DNA of 64,000 nucleotides from Ureibacillus thermophilus (GTDB lineage: Bacteria > Bacillota > Bacilli > Bacillales_A > Planococcaceae): contig NZ_CP036528.1 of assembly GCF_004331915.1 (NCBI RefSeq), positions 2,648,273 through 2,712,272 of the forward strand, read 5' to 3'. The notes under the pieces were generated by a model that saw nothing but the letters and a program-made list of their open reading frames with translations, was not told the DNA's origin and made no database searches. Positions 1 to 9,224 of this stretch are shown in pieces. The position numbers and the translations under genes are program-made. The first letter of the stretch is position 1. Each line of letters opens with the position of its first letter.

Positions 1-1026
1 CAAGGTGTGGCACATTTATTCAAGATTAATAAATCTCCAATGCGAATCACATACATTCCTAGAGGGAATTATATGGTATTCCGTGGAGCGTTAGAGCCAG
101 AGCGTATTAAATCATTAAAAAGTGCTAATTTTCCATTTGCCATTGCTTGGATTGAGGAATTAGCTGAGTTCAAAACAGAAGATGAAGTTACAACCATTAC
201 AAACTCTTTATTGCGTGGAGAGTTGAGTAATGGTCTTTTTTATAAGTTCTTCTATTCATACAACCCTCCAAAGCGAAAACAATCATGGGTTAATAAAAAA
301 TACGAATCGGCATTTGTTCCTGAAAATACATTTGTTCATCACTCAACTTACTTAGATAACCCATTCATTTCAAAACAGTTTATTGAAGAAGCAAATGCAG
401 CTAAAGAACGAAATGAATTACGTTACAGATGGGAGTACTTAGGCGAGGCAATCGGTTCTGGTGTCGTACCATTTGATAACTTGCACATCGAAAAAGGATG
501 CATAACTGATGAAATGGTGAAGAACTTTGATAACATACGAAATGGTGTTGACTTTGGTTATGCAACGGATCCATTAGCTTATGTTCGTATTCACTACGAC
601 AAAAAGAGGAATGGTATCTATATCTTTGACGAAATATACGGTGTGAAAATGAGTAATAGAGAGTTTGCTAAGAAACTACACGATAAAGGGTATCAATCAG
701 ATGAAATATTCGCTGATTCAGCAGAACCCAAATCAATCGATGAACTAAAGCATGAGCATGGAATCAAACGAATCAAAGGTGTTAAAAAAGGTCCTGACAG
801 TGTTGAATACGGTGAACAATGGTTAGATGATTTAGATTTTATTTGCATTGATCCGTTACGTACACCAAACACAGCTAGAGAGTTTGAAAATATCGATTAT
901 CAAACGGATAAAGATGGCAATCCTAAACCGCGTTTAGAAGATAAAGATAACCACAGTATCGACGCAACACGTTATGCAATGAGCGAGGATATGCGTTCTA
1001 AGAAACGCATGCAAGTTTTGCGTTAA
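1..1026 (+). CDS. Phage terminase large subunit (5' end outside window)
   Basis: DNA-packaging ATPase/nuclease of the PBSX/SPP1 terminase family. The frame is open from base 1, so the apparent GTG at 7 is internal and the N-terminal Walker A part is missing. Counting from that GTG, a Walker B-like strand ending in two glutamates lies near residues 45-51. The RNase H-like nuclease domain follows, with acidic residues at D182 (VDFGYATDP), D237 (FADSAEP) and the D315/D319 region (DNHSIDATRY). The portal gene starts 12 bases downstream behind an AAGGAGG site, the usual order. Confidence 0.9.
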   Translation, partial: QGVAHLFKINKSPMRITYIPRGNYMVFRGALEPERIKSLKSANFPFAIAWIEELAEFKTEDEVTTITNSLLRGELSNGLFYKFFYSYNPPKRKQSWVNKKYESAFVPENTFVHHSTYLDNPFISKQFIEEANAAKERNELRYRWEYLGEAIGSGVVPFDNLHIEKGCITDEMVKNFDNIRNGVDFGYATDPLAYVRIHYDKKRNGIYIFDEIYGVKMSNREFAKKLHDKGYQSDEIFADSAEPKSIDELKHEHGIKRIKGVKKGPDSVEYGEQWLDDLDFICIDPLRTPNTAREFENIDYQTDKDGNPKPRLEDKDNHSIDATRYAMSEDMRSKKRMQVLR

Positions 1027-1038
1027 AGGAGGTTAAAG

Positions 1039-2469
1039 ATGTTTGAAAAAACACATACCGACGAATTAATTCGATATATAGAACAAAATGCACCGACACC
1101 ATCCGAGATTATTAAAGAGCTCTTCGATTCGTTCGACCCATCACACATGCACGAAGGCGTTCGATACTATAAAGGTGAATCAGACATCTTAAACAGAAAA
1201 ATATACTCTTACGAAGATGGCGTAAAAGTGATTGATACGGAAGCTACTAACGAAAAAGTGGTTTCGGGATTTCATAAAATCTTGGTAGACCAAAAGACAG
1301 CTTACTTAGTCGGTGAACCAATGGTCTTTGGTAGTCGAAGTGATAACCAAGAACACCTAGATTTACTGCAAGAACTCATTGGCGAACGGTGGGAAGATAC
1401 AATACCTGAATTAATCAAGGGTGCAAGCAACAAAGGTTTAGAATGGCTACATCCTTTCGTGAATGAAGAAGGCGAATTTGATTACATGATAATTCCAGCG
1501 GAACAATTAATTCCGATTTACGACTATTCGAAACGTAAAAAGTTGGTTGCTGCTATTCGATTCTATCAACTTGATGATAATATAACAAAATTAGAGTTAT
1601 GGACTTCTGATGATGTGACCTACTACGAAATGATTAACGGACAGATTTATTTAGATGCAACTGTTGAAGTGAATCCAGCACCGCATTTCACAGACGTAGA
1701 AGGCGTGGAATGGAAGTCATGGGGACGCGTACCGTTCATCAAATTTGCCAACAACGAAGAAGAATTAAGCGATTTACATTTTTACAAATCTATCATCGAT
1801 GCTTATGATCTATTAGTTTCTGATGCACAGAACACATTGTCGGATATGCAGTCACTTGTATGGGCGCTCGTTGGCTATGAAGGCGAAAAGCTCGATGAAT
1901 TCATGGCCAATCTGAAACGCTATAAAGCAATCAAACTAGATACCGATGGCGATGTAAAAACAATCAGAGCAGAAGTACCAGTGGATTCATACAAAACACA
2001 AATTGACATCCTAAAAGAAAACATTTATGCATTTGGTCAAGGTGTAAACCCTTCACCTGATATCATTGGCGATGCTCCTTCAGGTGTGGCATTAACAAAC
2101 CTTTATTCATTATTAGACATGAAAGCTAGTATTCTCGAACGTAAATTCACATTAGCTTTACGTGAGTTTATGTGGTTCGTCGGGGAATATGTGAGACATG
2201 CGAAACTTGGCAATCTTGATTATCGAGATATTACATTCACATTCAACAAAATGTTACTTACAAATGAGTCTGAAATTATTGACATGGCTCAAAAATCGCA
2301 AGGTATCATTTCTCAAACAACGATCCTTGAAAATCATCCTTGGGTTAAAGATGTGGCCCAAGAAATGGCCCGAATTGAAGAAGAACGACAAAAGGAAATG
2401 GAATTGTTTGATAACTACAACACTACATTCAACCAGCTGAATGGCGGTGGAGTAGATGACCAAGAGTAG
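1039..2469 (+). CDS. Phage portal protein, SPP1 gp6-like
   Basis: 476-residue portal subunit; twelve or thirteen copies form the DNA channel at one capsid vertex and bind terminase. Length and sequence style match the SPP1 family (gp6 is about 500 residues), including the conserved stretch around 'GVNPSPDIIGDAPSGVAL' near residues 335-352. It sits between terminase and the minor head protein and overlaps the latter by 14 bases, which suggests translational coupling. A strong AAAGGAGG site lies a few bases before the ATG. Confidence 0.9.
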   Translation: MFEKTHTDELIRYIEQNAPTPSEIIKELFDSFDPSHMHEGVRYYKGESDILNRKIYSYEDGVKVIDTEATNEKVVSGFHKILVDQKTAYLVGEPMVFGSRSDNQEHLDLLQELIGERWEDTIPELIKGASNKGLEWLHPFVNEEGEFDYMIIPAEQLIPIYDYSKRKKLVAAIRFYQLDDNITKLELWTSDDVTYYEMINGQIYLDATVEVNPAPHFTDVEGVEWKSWGRVPFIKFANNEEELSDLHFYKSIIDAYDLLVSDAQNTLSDMQSLVWALVGYEGEKLDEFMANLKRYKAIKLDTDGDVKTIRAEVPVDSYKTQIDILKENIYAFGQGVNPSPDIIGDAPSGVALTNLYSLLDMKASILERKFTLALREFMWFVGEYVRHAKLGNLDYRDITFTFNKMLLTNESEIIDMAQKSQGIISQTTILENHPWVKDVAQEMARIEEERQKEMELFDNYNTTFNQLNGGGVDDQE

Positions 2470-3484
2470 GGAGTATTGGCGTAAACGCTTTGAATTACTG
2501 GAAGATGCACAAACTCGAAAAGCTGAATCGTATTACAGGGACTTAGAAAAAGCGTATATTCAAACAATGCGAGCTATTGAAGCAGATATTCTCAAATGGT
2601 ACAACCGATTCGCTAAAAACAATGAAATCACACTCGAAGAAGCAAAAAGACTGTTAAAATCTGATGAATTAAGAGAGTTTCGTTGGACTGTTGAGGAATA
2701 CATTAAATATGGTCAAAAGAACGCTATCAATCAACAATGGATGAAGCAACTTGAAAATGCATCTGCAAGAGTCCATATAAGTAGATTAGAAAGTTTGCGG
2801 ATACAACTTCAACAACACATAGAAAAGCTCTATGGTGGTCAAATCGAGGGTTTTGAGCGACTAATGAAAGAAATATATCAGGACCAATACTATAACACGA
2901 TATTTGAAGTGCAAAAAGCCTTTAGCGTTGGGTTTACTTTGCAAGCTCTCGACGAACGAGTATTAGCAAAAGTCATTAGTAAACCATGGACAGCCGATAA
3001 CCTAACGTTTAGCGCTCGAATTTGGCGTGACAAAAACTTACTTCTCGATACATTACACAAAGAATTAATACAAGCTTTTGCTCGTGGAGAAGGGCCTCAA
3101 CGTGTAATTTCAGTCATTCAAAATAAAATGAACACATCTCGCGCAAACGCTGCTCGATTAGTTCAAACCGAGCAAGCGTTTTTTAGTGCTTCGGCACAGA
3201 AAGAAGCGTTTAAAGAATTGGATGTAGAACGCTATGAAATCGTAGCAACATTAGACAGTAGAACATCGGAAATCTGTCAATCTATGGACGGAAAAGTGTT
3301 CAAAATGAGTGAATATGAGCCTGGAGTAACAGCGAGTCCTTTCCATCCGAGATGTAGAACGACGACTGCTCCATATTTCGATGATAACTTTGGCGAAAGG
3401 TTTGCGTGTAATCGTGATGGTAAGGTGATTTACATTCCAAGCAATATTAAATATTCAGAGTGGAAAAAGAGATTTGTAGTTTAA
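2456..3484 (+). CDS. Phage minor head protein, SPP1 gp7 / Mu F family
   Basis: 342-residue minor head protein bound to portal in the virion. The C-terminal half carries the hallmark of the Mu F/SPP1 gp7 domain: a cysteine in 'TSEICQSMDGKVF' followed by 'FHPRCRTTT', a likely metal-binding His/Cys set near residues 275-307. The N-terminal half is helical and charged. It overlaps the portal gene. The 129 bases after it are non-coding before the scaffold gene. Confidence 0.88.
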   Translation: MTKSREYWRKRFELLEDAQTRKAESYYRDLEKAYIQTMRAIEADILKWYNRFAKNNEITLEEAKRLLKSDELREFRWTVEEYIKYGQKNAINQQWMKQLENASARVHISRLESLRIQLQQHIEKLYGGQIEGFERLMKEIYQDQYYNTIFEVQKAFSVGFTLQALDERVLAKVISKPWTADNLTFSARIWRDKNLLLDTLHKELIQAFARGEGPQRVISVIQNKMNTSRANAARLVQTEQAFFSASAQKEAFKELDVERYEIVATLDSRTSEICQSMDGKVFKMSEYEPGVTASPFHPRCRTTTAPYFDDNFGERFACNRDGKVIYIPSNIKYSEWKKRFVV

Positions 3485-3613
3485 TCTTGACCTGAGCATG
3501 TCGTTAAACTGCTTATTTATTTTGCCCTTTTTAAAGGTTTGAGGGTTAATCAAACGGATTCCTTTAGCGAGAGGTGTAACTCGTTAAAAAACATTAAAAG
3601 GAGAGGAAAAAAC
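3485..3613 (+). other. Non-coding gap between minor head and scaffold genes
   Basis: 129-base intergenic stretch in an otherwise packed head operon. It can form a small hairpin (AGCGAG / CTCGTT, about 3567-3586) shortly before the scaffold ribosome binding site. No terminator T-run and no convincing promoter were seen. An upstream in-frame start at 3539 would extend the scaffold protein through this region, but the ATG at 3614 has the good ribosome binding site. Confidence 0.35.
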
Positions 3614-4258
3614 ATGGATTTAAAAGAGTTATTAGGTGAAGAACTATATACACAAGTTATGGAAAAGATTGGGGACAACAAGATTGACATTGTATCAAAC
3701 GGGAATTGGATTCCTAAACAAAAGTTTGACGATCTAAATACAACGGTTAAGGATTTAAAGCAACAACTTAAAGACCGAGACGCTCAACTTGAAGATTTAA
3801 AAGCAAAAGCTGCTGGCAACGATGAATTAAAAGCACAAATTGAAGAATTGCAAGCTAAAAATCAGCAAATTCAAGAAGAATATGAAACTAAAATTCAACA
3901 GCAGCAATTCGACTTTGCACTTGAAAGCGCGCTAAGGGATGCAAAGGCGAAGAATCCAAAAGCTGTTAAAGCGCTATTAAATACCGAAGCTATTAAACTG
4001 GTAGATGGTCAGTTGGTCGGTTTAGAGGAGCAAATAAAATCCTTAAAAGAAACTGATGACTATTTATTTGTTCCTGATGGGTTGAAAGGAAAAACGCCTC
4101 CTGGAGCCCAAAATCCAACAGGTAATAACAAACCAAATCCATTCAGCAAAGAACATTTAAATTTAACTGAACAAGGAAGATTAATTCGAGAAAATCCAGA
4201 ACAAGCAAAACAATTAATTATCCAAGCTGGAGGAAACCCAACGCTTTATGGACTATAA
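3614..4258 (+). CDS. Phage capsid scaffolding protein (GP20 / SPP1 gp11-like)
   Basis: 214-residue assembly scaffold that shapes the procapsid and then leaves. The start is the ATG behind AAAAGGAGAGG; a frame extension to 3539 lacks such a site. Residues about 25-105 are strongly coiled-coil (alternating K/E/Q/L heptads). The C-terminus is P/N/G-rich and then basic, as in scaffolds that bind the coat protein. Its place directly before the major capsid gene supports the call. Confidence 0.8.
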   Translation: MDLKELLGEELYTQVMEKIGDNKIDIVSNGNWIPKQKFDDLNTTVKDLKQQLKDRDAQLEDLKAKAAGNDELKAQIEELQAKNQQIQEEYETKIQQQQFDFALESALRDAKAKNPKAVKALLNTEAIKLVDGQLVGLEEQIKSLKETDDYLFVPDGLKGKTPPGAQNPTGNNKPNPFSKEHLNLTEQGRLIRENPEQAKQLIIQAGGNPTLYGL

Positions 4259-4284
4259 AAATAAATTAAAGGAGATGTGTAAAT

Positions 4285-5256
4285 ATGGCAGTAACAAGAG
4301 TTTCAGATATTATTATTCCTGAAGTTTTTAACCCTTATGTTATTAATACAATCGAAGAGCAAAACGCATTAATTCGATCCGGAATTATGGGGCCTGTACC
4401 AAATGTAACTGTTCCTAATGGCGGTACTATGGTAAATATGCCTTTCTGGAACGATTTAGAAGGAGATCCAGAAGCGATTCAATCTGACTTTGCGTTAACT
4501 CCTGAAAAAATCACAGCAGGAAAAGACGTGGCACGTATATTCGAATTTGGTAAAGCGTGGAGTTCAGAAGACTTGGCAGCGGAATTAGCTGGTTCCGATC
4601 CAATGAGAGCTATTGCTAGTCGTGTAGCGGGTTATTGGACACGTCAACAGCAACGGATTTTATTGAAAATGCTAGACGGGGTATTTGGTGATAATGCAGC
4701 AAATGACAACGGAGATTTAATTCTTGACGTTTCTAAAGAAGATGGAACTGGCGGAACAGCTAGTGGAGAAGTATTTATCGACGCTGCTCAATTACTTGGA
4801 GATGCAAAAGAAAAATTCACTGCAATTGCTGTTCATTCTCGTGTGCATGCTAACTTACAAAAAGCACAATTAGTTGAATATCTGCCAGAAAGCACAATTG
4901 ACATTGGTTTCGGTACTTACCAAGGTAAAACCTTAATTGTGGACGATAGCTTACCCGTTATTGATGGTACTACTAGCGGTAAAAAATACACGTCTTACTT
5001 ATTCGCTTCTGGAGCTGTTGGTTATGTTGCAGGAAGTCCTAAAGTTCCTACTGAAACAGACCGTAACACATTAAAAGGTGAAGACATTTTAATTAACCGC
5101 CAAAAATTCATTATGCACGTTCGTGGTTTCCGTTGGACTGAACAAGCAGTGGCGGGTGAAATGCCAACGCTTGCAGAAATCGGAAATGCAGCAAACTACG
5201 ACCGTGTTTATGATCCGAAGAAAGTTCGTGTCGTAAAAATCGTCACGAACGGATAA
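4285..5256 (+). CDS. Major capsid protein, SPP1 gp13-like
   Basis: 323-residue HK97-fold coat protein. It shares the SPP1 gp13 landmarks: N-terminus 'VSDIIIPEVFNPYV', 'NMPFWNDL', 'GKAWSSEDLAAELAGSDPM', 'SRVAGYWTRQQQ', 'VDDSLPV', 'TSYLFASGAVGY' and a C-terminal 'YDPKKVRVVK'. No separate decoration protein gene precedes it, unlike SPP1 (gp12). A hairpin terminator overlaps the stop region and could set the high capsid mRNA level. Confidence 0.93.
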   Translation: MAVTRVSDIIIPEVFNPYVINTIEEQNALIRSGIMGPVPNVTVPNGGTMVNMPFWNDLEGDPEAIQSDFALTPEKITAGKDVARIFEFGKAWSSEDLAAELAGSDPMRAIASRVAGYWTRQQQRILLKMLDGVFGDNAANDNGDLILDVSKEDGTGGTASGEVFIDAAQLLGDAKEKFTAIAVHSRVHANLQKAQLVEYLPESTIDIGFGTYQGKTLIVDDSLPVIDGTTSGKKYTSYLFASGAVGYVAGSPKVPTETDRNTLKGEDILINRQKFIMHVRGFRWTEQAVAGEMPTLAEIGNAANYDRVYDPKKVRVVKIVTNG

Positions 5257-5284
5257 GGTTAGGGATTATTCCCTAGCCTTTTTA
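5255..5284 (+). terminator. Terminator after the capsid gene
   Basis: Inverted repeat AAGGTTAGGGA / TCCCTAGCCTT with a four-base loop, then TTTTTAC. It overlaps the capsid stop codon and probably acts as a partial terminator that trims distal expression, because the cluster continues without an obvious new promoter. Confidence 0.8.
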
Positions 5285-5306
5285 CTTTATGTAAAGGAGG
5301 GGTTAC

Positions 5307-5462
5307 ATGGGAGCAACAACGTTTTATTTGCTTGAAAAAGAGCGAAAAGAGCGATTGGAAAAAGAAAAAGTTGTATCAAAAGAACAATTCAATGATACGG
5401 CTGTTAAGAAGAAAGAGCAGCCAAAAAGAACTTCTAAATCGAAATCAAAAGAAAGTGAGTGA
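5307..5462 (+). CDS. Small charged head-region protein, unknown function
   Basis: 51-residue ORF starting at an ATG behind AAAGGAGGGG. It begins MGATTFYLLEKERKERLEKE and continues lysine-rich (about a third K/R) to a 'KSKSKESE' tail, with a short amphipathic helix. The stop overlaps the next gene by a few bases, so it is clearly part of the operon. Short basic proteins of this kind sit between the capsid and connector genes in related phages. I know no function. Confidence 0.7.
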   Translation: MGATTFYLLEKERKERLEKEKVVSKEQFNDTAVKKKEQPKRTSKSKSKESE

Positions 5463-5467
5463 TTCGC

Positions 5468-5851
5468 ATGTTGAACAAAGTAAAAGAGCGATTAAACTCA
5501 CTGAAAGTACCTATTTCGGATGAAGAAGACACTTTATTAAACTTTTCTATCGACAAAGTAACAAATCATATTAAAACACAAACGAATCAACAAGAAATGC
5601 CAACCGAATTAAACGAAATCGCAATCGATATGGTGGTCGGTGAGTTCCTTTACCTAAAAAAGAGTATGGGGCAATTAAACATTGAAACTATTGACTTTTC
5701 CCCAATCGCTAAGCAAGTGCAAGATGGTGATACAAATGTAATTTATGCTATTGGTGCAGAGGACACGCCGGAGGCACAATTTAATGCTATGGTAGAATAT
5801 TTACAGCATAAAGACTATGATTTTACGAAATTTAGGAGGCTAACATGGTAA
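5468..5851 (+). CDS. Head-tail connector protein (YqbG / SPP1 gp15-like)
   Basis: 127-residue adaptor expected to bind the portal ring. It is an all-helical small protein in the usual connector position, first of the series gp15-gp16-gp17-like genes. I chose the ATG at 5468 (protein begins MLNKVKERL); a GTG at 5459 that overlaps the previous stop is also possible. Family assignment rests on size, position and helical pattern, not on a strict motif. Confidence 0.7.
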   Translation: MLNKVKERLNSLKVPISDEEDTLLNFSIDKVTNHIKTQTNQQEMPTELNEIAIDMVVGEFLYLKKSMGQLNIETIDFSPIAKQVQDGDTNVIYAIGAEDTPEAQFNAMVEYLQHKDYDFTKFRRLTW

Positions 5852-6207
5852 GTCCACGAAGAAAAGCCATCCAAAGTTTGTATCGTGGCACTTGCACGGT
5901 GAAAGTGTGGGAAGAGTATAAAGATCCAATAACAAAAATCACGAAACATCAAGAAGTAACGAAATTCGAAAACGAACCTTGTAAATTGTCTTATGTAAAA
6001 CAAACAACAGCTTCAAGCGATGGAGGTCCTGCTATAATTTCTCAAACTATCAAGCTATCTCTAGCACCCGAATTAGAAATACCTGCTGGAAGCAAAATTA
6101 TTGTTACACAAGACGGAGTGACAAAAGAATTTACAAGAAGTGGCGAACCAGAGGTACACATGGACCATCAACATATAACGCTTGAGTTATTTAAGGAGTA
6201 TGCATAA
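5845..6207 (+). CDS. Head closure protein (XkdH/YqbH, DUF3599-like)
   Basis: 120-residue beta-rich protein ('CTVKVWEEYKDP... EPCKLSYV...IKLSLAPELEIPAGSKIIVTQDG'). This pattern is typical of the SPP1 gp16 / XkdH stopper family that closes the head after packaging. It overlaps the connector gene by 7 bases and the next gene by one, with ATG fused to the stop (TAATG). Confidence 0.75.
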   Translation: MVSPRRKAIQSLYRGTCTVKVWEEYKDPITKITKHQEVTKFENEPCKLSYVKQTTASSDGGPAIISQTIKLSLAPELEIPAGSKIIVTQDGVTKEFTRSGEPEVHMDHQHITLELFKEYA

Positions 6208-6740
6208 TGGCTAGGCGATGGGGTAAAGTTGATTATCGACAATTGAAAAAGTTGCAGGAACGAATGCAAAAGCTTGAAAAGGCTGAATTGGAAAAGTTTT
6301 GCGAGGCTATGGCGAAGGAATTGGCTGCTAGAATGTTAGCAAAAGTTATTAAAAGGACACCTGTTGCAGACCCTTCAAAATGGAAAAAGCCTGTTAAAGG
6401 TTATGTTGGTGGTACATTACGTAGGGGTTGGACAGCCGGAAAACAACATTGGACTGAAACCGAAGATGGAAAAACAAGAATAAAAGGAATAGGTGGTAAA
6501 ACCGGTTTTGCTCAATCCATGACTGTTACGAAAAAAGGTAACATTTATGAGATTGATATTATAAATCCGGTGCATTACGCGAGTTACGTGGAGTATGGAC
6601 ATAGGACATCTAACCACCAAGGCTGGATTCCGGGTCACTTCATGATGACGATATCTGCAGATGAATTACAAAAAGATGCACCAAAAATTATTGAAAAGAA
6701 ACTTGTTAAATTGTTAGGAGATGCGATGAATGGAAATTAA
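6207..6740 (+). CDS. HK97 gp10-like tail completion protein (XkdI/YqbI)
   Basis: 177-residue protein of the gp10-like neck/tail-terminator group. Visible landmarks are an N-terminal basic helix with 'LAARMLAKVIKRTPV', then 'TGGTLRRGW'-type text near residue 70 ('VGGTLRRGWTAGK'), and 'NPVHYASYVEYGHRT' near residue 125, the family signature. It lies between the head closure and XkdJ-like genes and overlaps both. Confidence 0.82.
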   Translation: MARRWGKVDYRQLKKLQERMQKLEKAELEKFCEAMAKELAARMLAKVIKRTPVADPSKWKKPVKGYVGGTLRRGWTAGKQHWTETEDGKTRIKGIGGKTGFAQSMTVTKKGNIYEIDIINPVHYASYVEYGHRTSNHQGWIPGHFMMTISADELQKDAPKIIEKKLVKLLGDAMNGN

Positions 6741-7152
6741 CGATATCATAACAGCCATCTCTATTAAACTAAATCAAGTCTTTGGAGACGAATATCGAAT
6801 ATATGCTGACGACATACCGCAGGGCTTTGAAGCACCCGCTTTTTTAATTCTCTTTCTGAACTTAGAGAATATCCGACAAATCGGTGGACGATGGCGTGTA
6901 AATACACTATTTAACATTCAGTATTTCCCGAGAAACGGGCGCACAGAGGCTTCGAATGCGGCGTTGAAGGTACAACAAGCGTTAAAAGAAATAACGTTGT
7001 TAAATGGCACTGTAATGCTTGGTACTAACGGGAATACCGAAATTGTAGATGGCAACGCACACAACTTTATTAATTTTAATTTTTATTTACAAGAAATCGA
7101 GTACGTACCGTTTATGGAATCTCTTGAACATCACCTAAACACGAAAGGGTGA
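6730..7152 (+). CDS. Tail terminator/neck protein (XkdJ, DUF6838-like)
   Basis: 140-residue protein directly before the sheath module, the place of XkdJ in PBSX. Sequence such as 'GDEYRIYADDIPQGFEAPAFLILFLN' and 'RWRVNTLFNIQYFP' is typical of this small alpha/beta family, which probably caps the tail tube. It overlaps the preceding gene by 11 bases. Confidence comes mostly from synteny. Confidence 0.7.
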   Translation: MEINDIITAISIKLNQVFGDEYRIYADDIPQGFEAPAFLILFLNLENIRQIGGRWRVNTLFNIQYFPRNGRTEASNAALKVQQALKEITLLNGTVMLGTNGNTEIVDGNAHNFINFNFYLQEIEYVPFMESLEHHLNTKG

Positions 7153-7156
7153 AAAT

Positions 7157-7360
7157 ATGTCTACTAAAAACATAACAAAGACAACAAAAACGAAAAAAGA
7201 AAATAAGAATCCAAAATTTACAAAAGAACAATTATTACGAAGCGAGAAATACGCTAATTACCAAGACGCTTTAAGCGCACTATTAAAAGATGGCAAAACG
7301 TACACACATGAGCAAGTCGATGAAATTTTAGAGAAATTCTATAAAGGAGGCAACAAATAG
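7157..7360 (+). CDS. Small phage protein before the sheath gene
   Basis: 67-residue protein with a very basic, threonine- and lysine-rich N-terminus (about residues 1-22) and a short acidic helical C-terminus ('ALSALLKDGKTYTHEQVDEILEKF'). Genes of this size lie just before the tail sheath in several PBSX-like phages. Its stop overlaps the GTG start of the sheath gene, and its last codons contain the sheath's AAGGAGG site. Function unknown. Confidence 0.65.
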   Translation: MSTKNITKTTKTKKENKNPKFTKEQLLRSEKYANYQDALSALLKDGKTYTHEQVDEILEKFYKGGNK

Positions 7361-8682
7361 TGGCATTAGGTGGAGGAATTTTCTTAACTCAAAACAAAGT
7401 ACTTCCGGGCGTTTATCATAATTTCATTTCGGCAGCTAGAGCATTCGTGAATCTATCTGATCGCGGATATGTCGGTTTACCAATCCAACTAGATTGGGGT
7501 CCAGATGGCGAGGTATTTACGGTGACAGTTGAGGATTTACAAAAAGATTCACGTAAAATTTTTGGTTATGACTATACAGATTCGAAACTTAAAGGTATTC
7601 GAGATGTATTTAAAAATGCAATCACTGTTTACTTTTATAAACTGGCTGTGAATGCAGCCGCAGCACAAAATGATTACGCAACAGCTAAATATAAAGGTGC
7701 ACGAGGAAACGACATTAAAATCGTTATTCAAGCAAATGTGGATGAGCCAACTAAGTTTGATGTTCAAACGTTATTGGATAACGTTGTCGTTGACGAACAA
7801 ATTGCTGTAGCCAGTGCAGGCGAATTAGTCGATAATGACTTTGTTATTTGGAAAGACACTGCAACGCTACAAGAAACTGCCGGCACTCCATTATCAGGCG
7901 GTTCAAACGGCGATGAAATCACAGGCGGAGCGCACCAAGAGGCGTTAGATGCTCTTGAAGCTTATGGATTTAATACTCTTGGTTGTTTATCTGATGATCC
8001 AATTATCAAGTCGCTTTACATTGAATATACAAAACGGTTACGTGACCAAGTCGGAGCTAAATTCCAGCTTGTAGGGCATAAATTAGGAAATGCAGACCAC
8101 GAGGGTGTTATAGACGTACAAAACGATGCTATTGGTGAAGATGAAGAAGTATTCGGAGCAGTTTATTGGGTGGTCGGTGCTCAAGCGGGTGTGGCAGTTA
8201 ATAAATCCAATACAAACAAAAAATACGATGGTGAATTTACATTAGATATGTCTGAGACACAAACACAACAACAATTAACAGCATTACTAAAAGCAGGAAA
8301 GTATGTATTCCATCGTGTTGGTGAAGAAATTCGCGTACTTGAAGATATCAACACATTTACATCGTTTACAGTTGATAAAAACGAAGATTTCAGCATGAAC
8401 CAAGTGATTCGCGTATTAGACCAAATTGCAATTGATACGGCAAATATCTTTAATAATCGTTATCTTGGTAAAGTGCCGAATGATAAAGCGGGGAGAATAT
8501 CACTTTGGAATGACATCGTAAGACACCGTCAGGAATTACAAGCATTACGGGCATTAGAAAACTACGATAAGGAAGCTTTAACTGTAGAACAAGGTAATTC
8601 TAAAAAATCAGTTGTTGTGAATGAGGTTGTTGTGCCGACAGTAGCAATGTCACAACTTTACATCACAACAACAGTAGCGTAA
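7360..8682 (+). CDS. Contractile tail sheath protein (XkdK-like)
   Basis: 440-residue sheath subunit; its presence shows a myovirus-type contractile tail. The GTG start overlaps the previous stop (TAGTG) and has AAGGAGG 9 bases upstream. Recognisable regions are 'LPGVYHNFISAARAFVNLSDRGYVGLPI' at the N-terminus and the C-terminal 'VLDQIAIDTANIFNNRYLGKVPNDKAGR', both conserved in XkdK and YqbK. The tail tube gene follows at once. Confidence 0.92.
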   Translation: MALGGGIFLTQNKVLPGVYHNFISAARAFVNLSDRGYVGLPIQLDWGPDGEVFTVTVEDLQKDSRKIFGYDYTDSKLKGIRDVFKNAITVYFYKLAVNAAAAQNDYATAKYKGARGNDIKIVIQANVDEPTKFDVQTLLDNVVVDEQIAVASAGELVDNDFVIWKDTATLQETAGTPLSGGSNGDEITGGAHQEALDALEAYGFNTLGCLSDDPIIKSLYIEYTKRLRDQVGAKFQLVGHKLGNADHEGVIDVQNDAIGEDEEVFGAVYWVVGAQAGVAVNKSNTNKKYDGEFTLDMSETQTQQQLTALLKAGKYVFHRVGEEIRVLEDINTFTSFTVDKNEDFSMNQVIRVLDQIAIDTANIFNNRYLGKVPNDKAGRISLWNDIVRHRQELQALRALENYDKEALTVEQGNSKKSVVVNEVVVPTVAMSQLYITTTVA

Positions 8683-8696
8683 GGGGGTAATTGATT

Positions 8697-9167
8697 ATGG
8701 CAGAAACAATGCATGCGAGAGATGCGATACACGGAGCTCAAGGCGAGGCTTTCGTAACAATCGAAGGTACTCGCTATAATTTTGCTCAATTAATAAACCT
8801 TGAAGCACGAATGGAGAAAACGAAAACGCAAGTTCCTATTCTCGGCAAAACAGGTAAAGGTAATAAATCGACGGGATGGGAAGGTACTGGGAGCGCTACA
8901 TTCCATTTCAACACATCTATTTTCCGTCAACTTCTCTACCGCTATAAAGAAACTGGAGAAGATATTTATTTCGATGTGCAAGTTACTAACGAAGATCCTA
9001 GTTCGAACGTTGGTAGTCAAACAATCATTTTAAAAGATTGTAACCTTGATGGAGGAATCATTGCATTAATTGATGCGGATGCGGAATATCTTGAAGATTC
9101 GTTTGATTTTACATTTGAGGATTGGGAATTAGTTGAAAGTTTCTCCATACTCGATGTAATGCAATAA
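8697..9167 (+). CDS. Tail tube protein (XkdM-like)
   Basis: 156-residue tube subunit on which the sheath assembles. It has the XkdM style: 'DAIHGAQGEAFVTIEGTRYNFAQLINLEA', 'VPILGKTGKGNKSTGWEGTGSATFHFNTS' and an acidic C-terminal 'DSFDFTFEDWELVESF'. I chose the ATG at 8697 over the TTG two codons upstream because AAGGGGG ends at the right spacing. A terminator follows 6 bases after the stop. Confidence 0.92.
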   Translation: MAETMHARDAIHGAQGEAFVTIEGTRYNFAQLINLEARMEKTKTQVPILGKTGKGNKSTGWEGTGSATFHFNTSIFRQLLYRYKETGEDIYFDVQVTNEDPSSNVGSQTIILKDCNLDGGIIALIDADAEYLEDSFDFTFEDWELVESFSILDVMQ

Positions 9168-9172
9168 AAGTA

Positions 9173-9196
9173 AAGTCCACTTCGGTGGGCTTTTTT
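9173..9196 (+). terminator. Terminator after the tail tube gene
   Basis: AAGTCCAC-TTCG-GTGGGCTT stem with a stable UUCG-type tetraloop, followed by TTTTTT. It lies between the highly expressed sheath/tube pair and the chaperone, a common place for transcript trimming in tailed phages. Confidence 0.9.
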
Positions 9197-9224
9197 ATAT
9201 TAAAAATTCAGGAGGCTGACATTA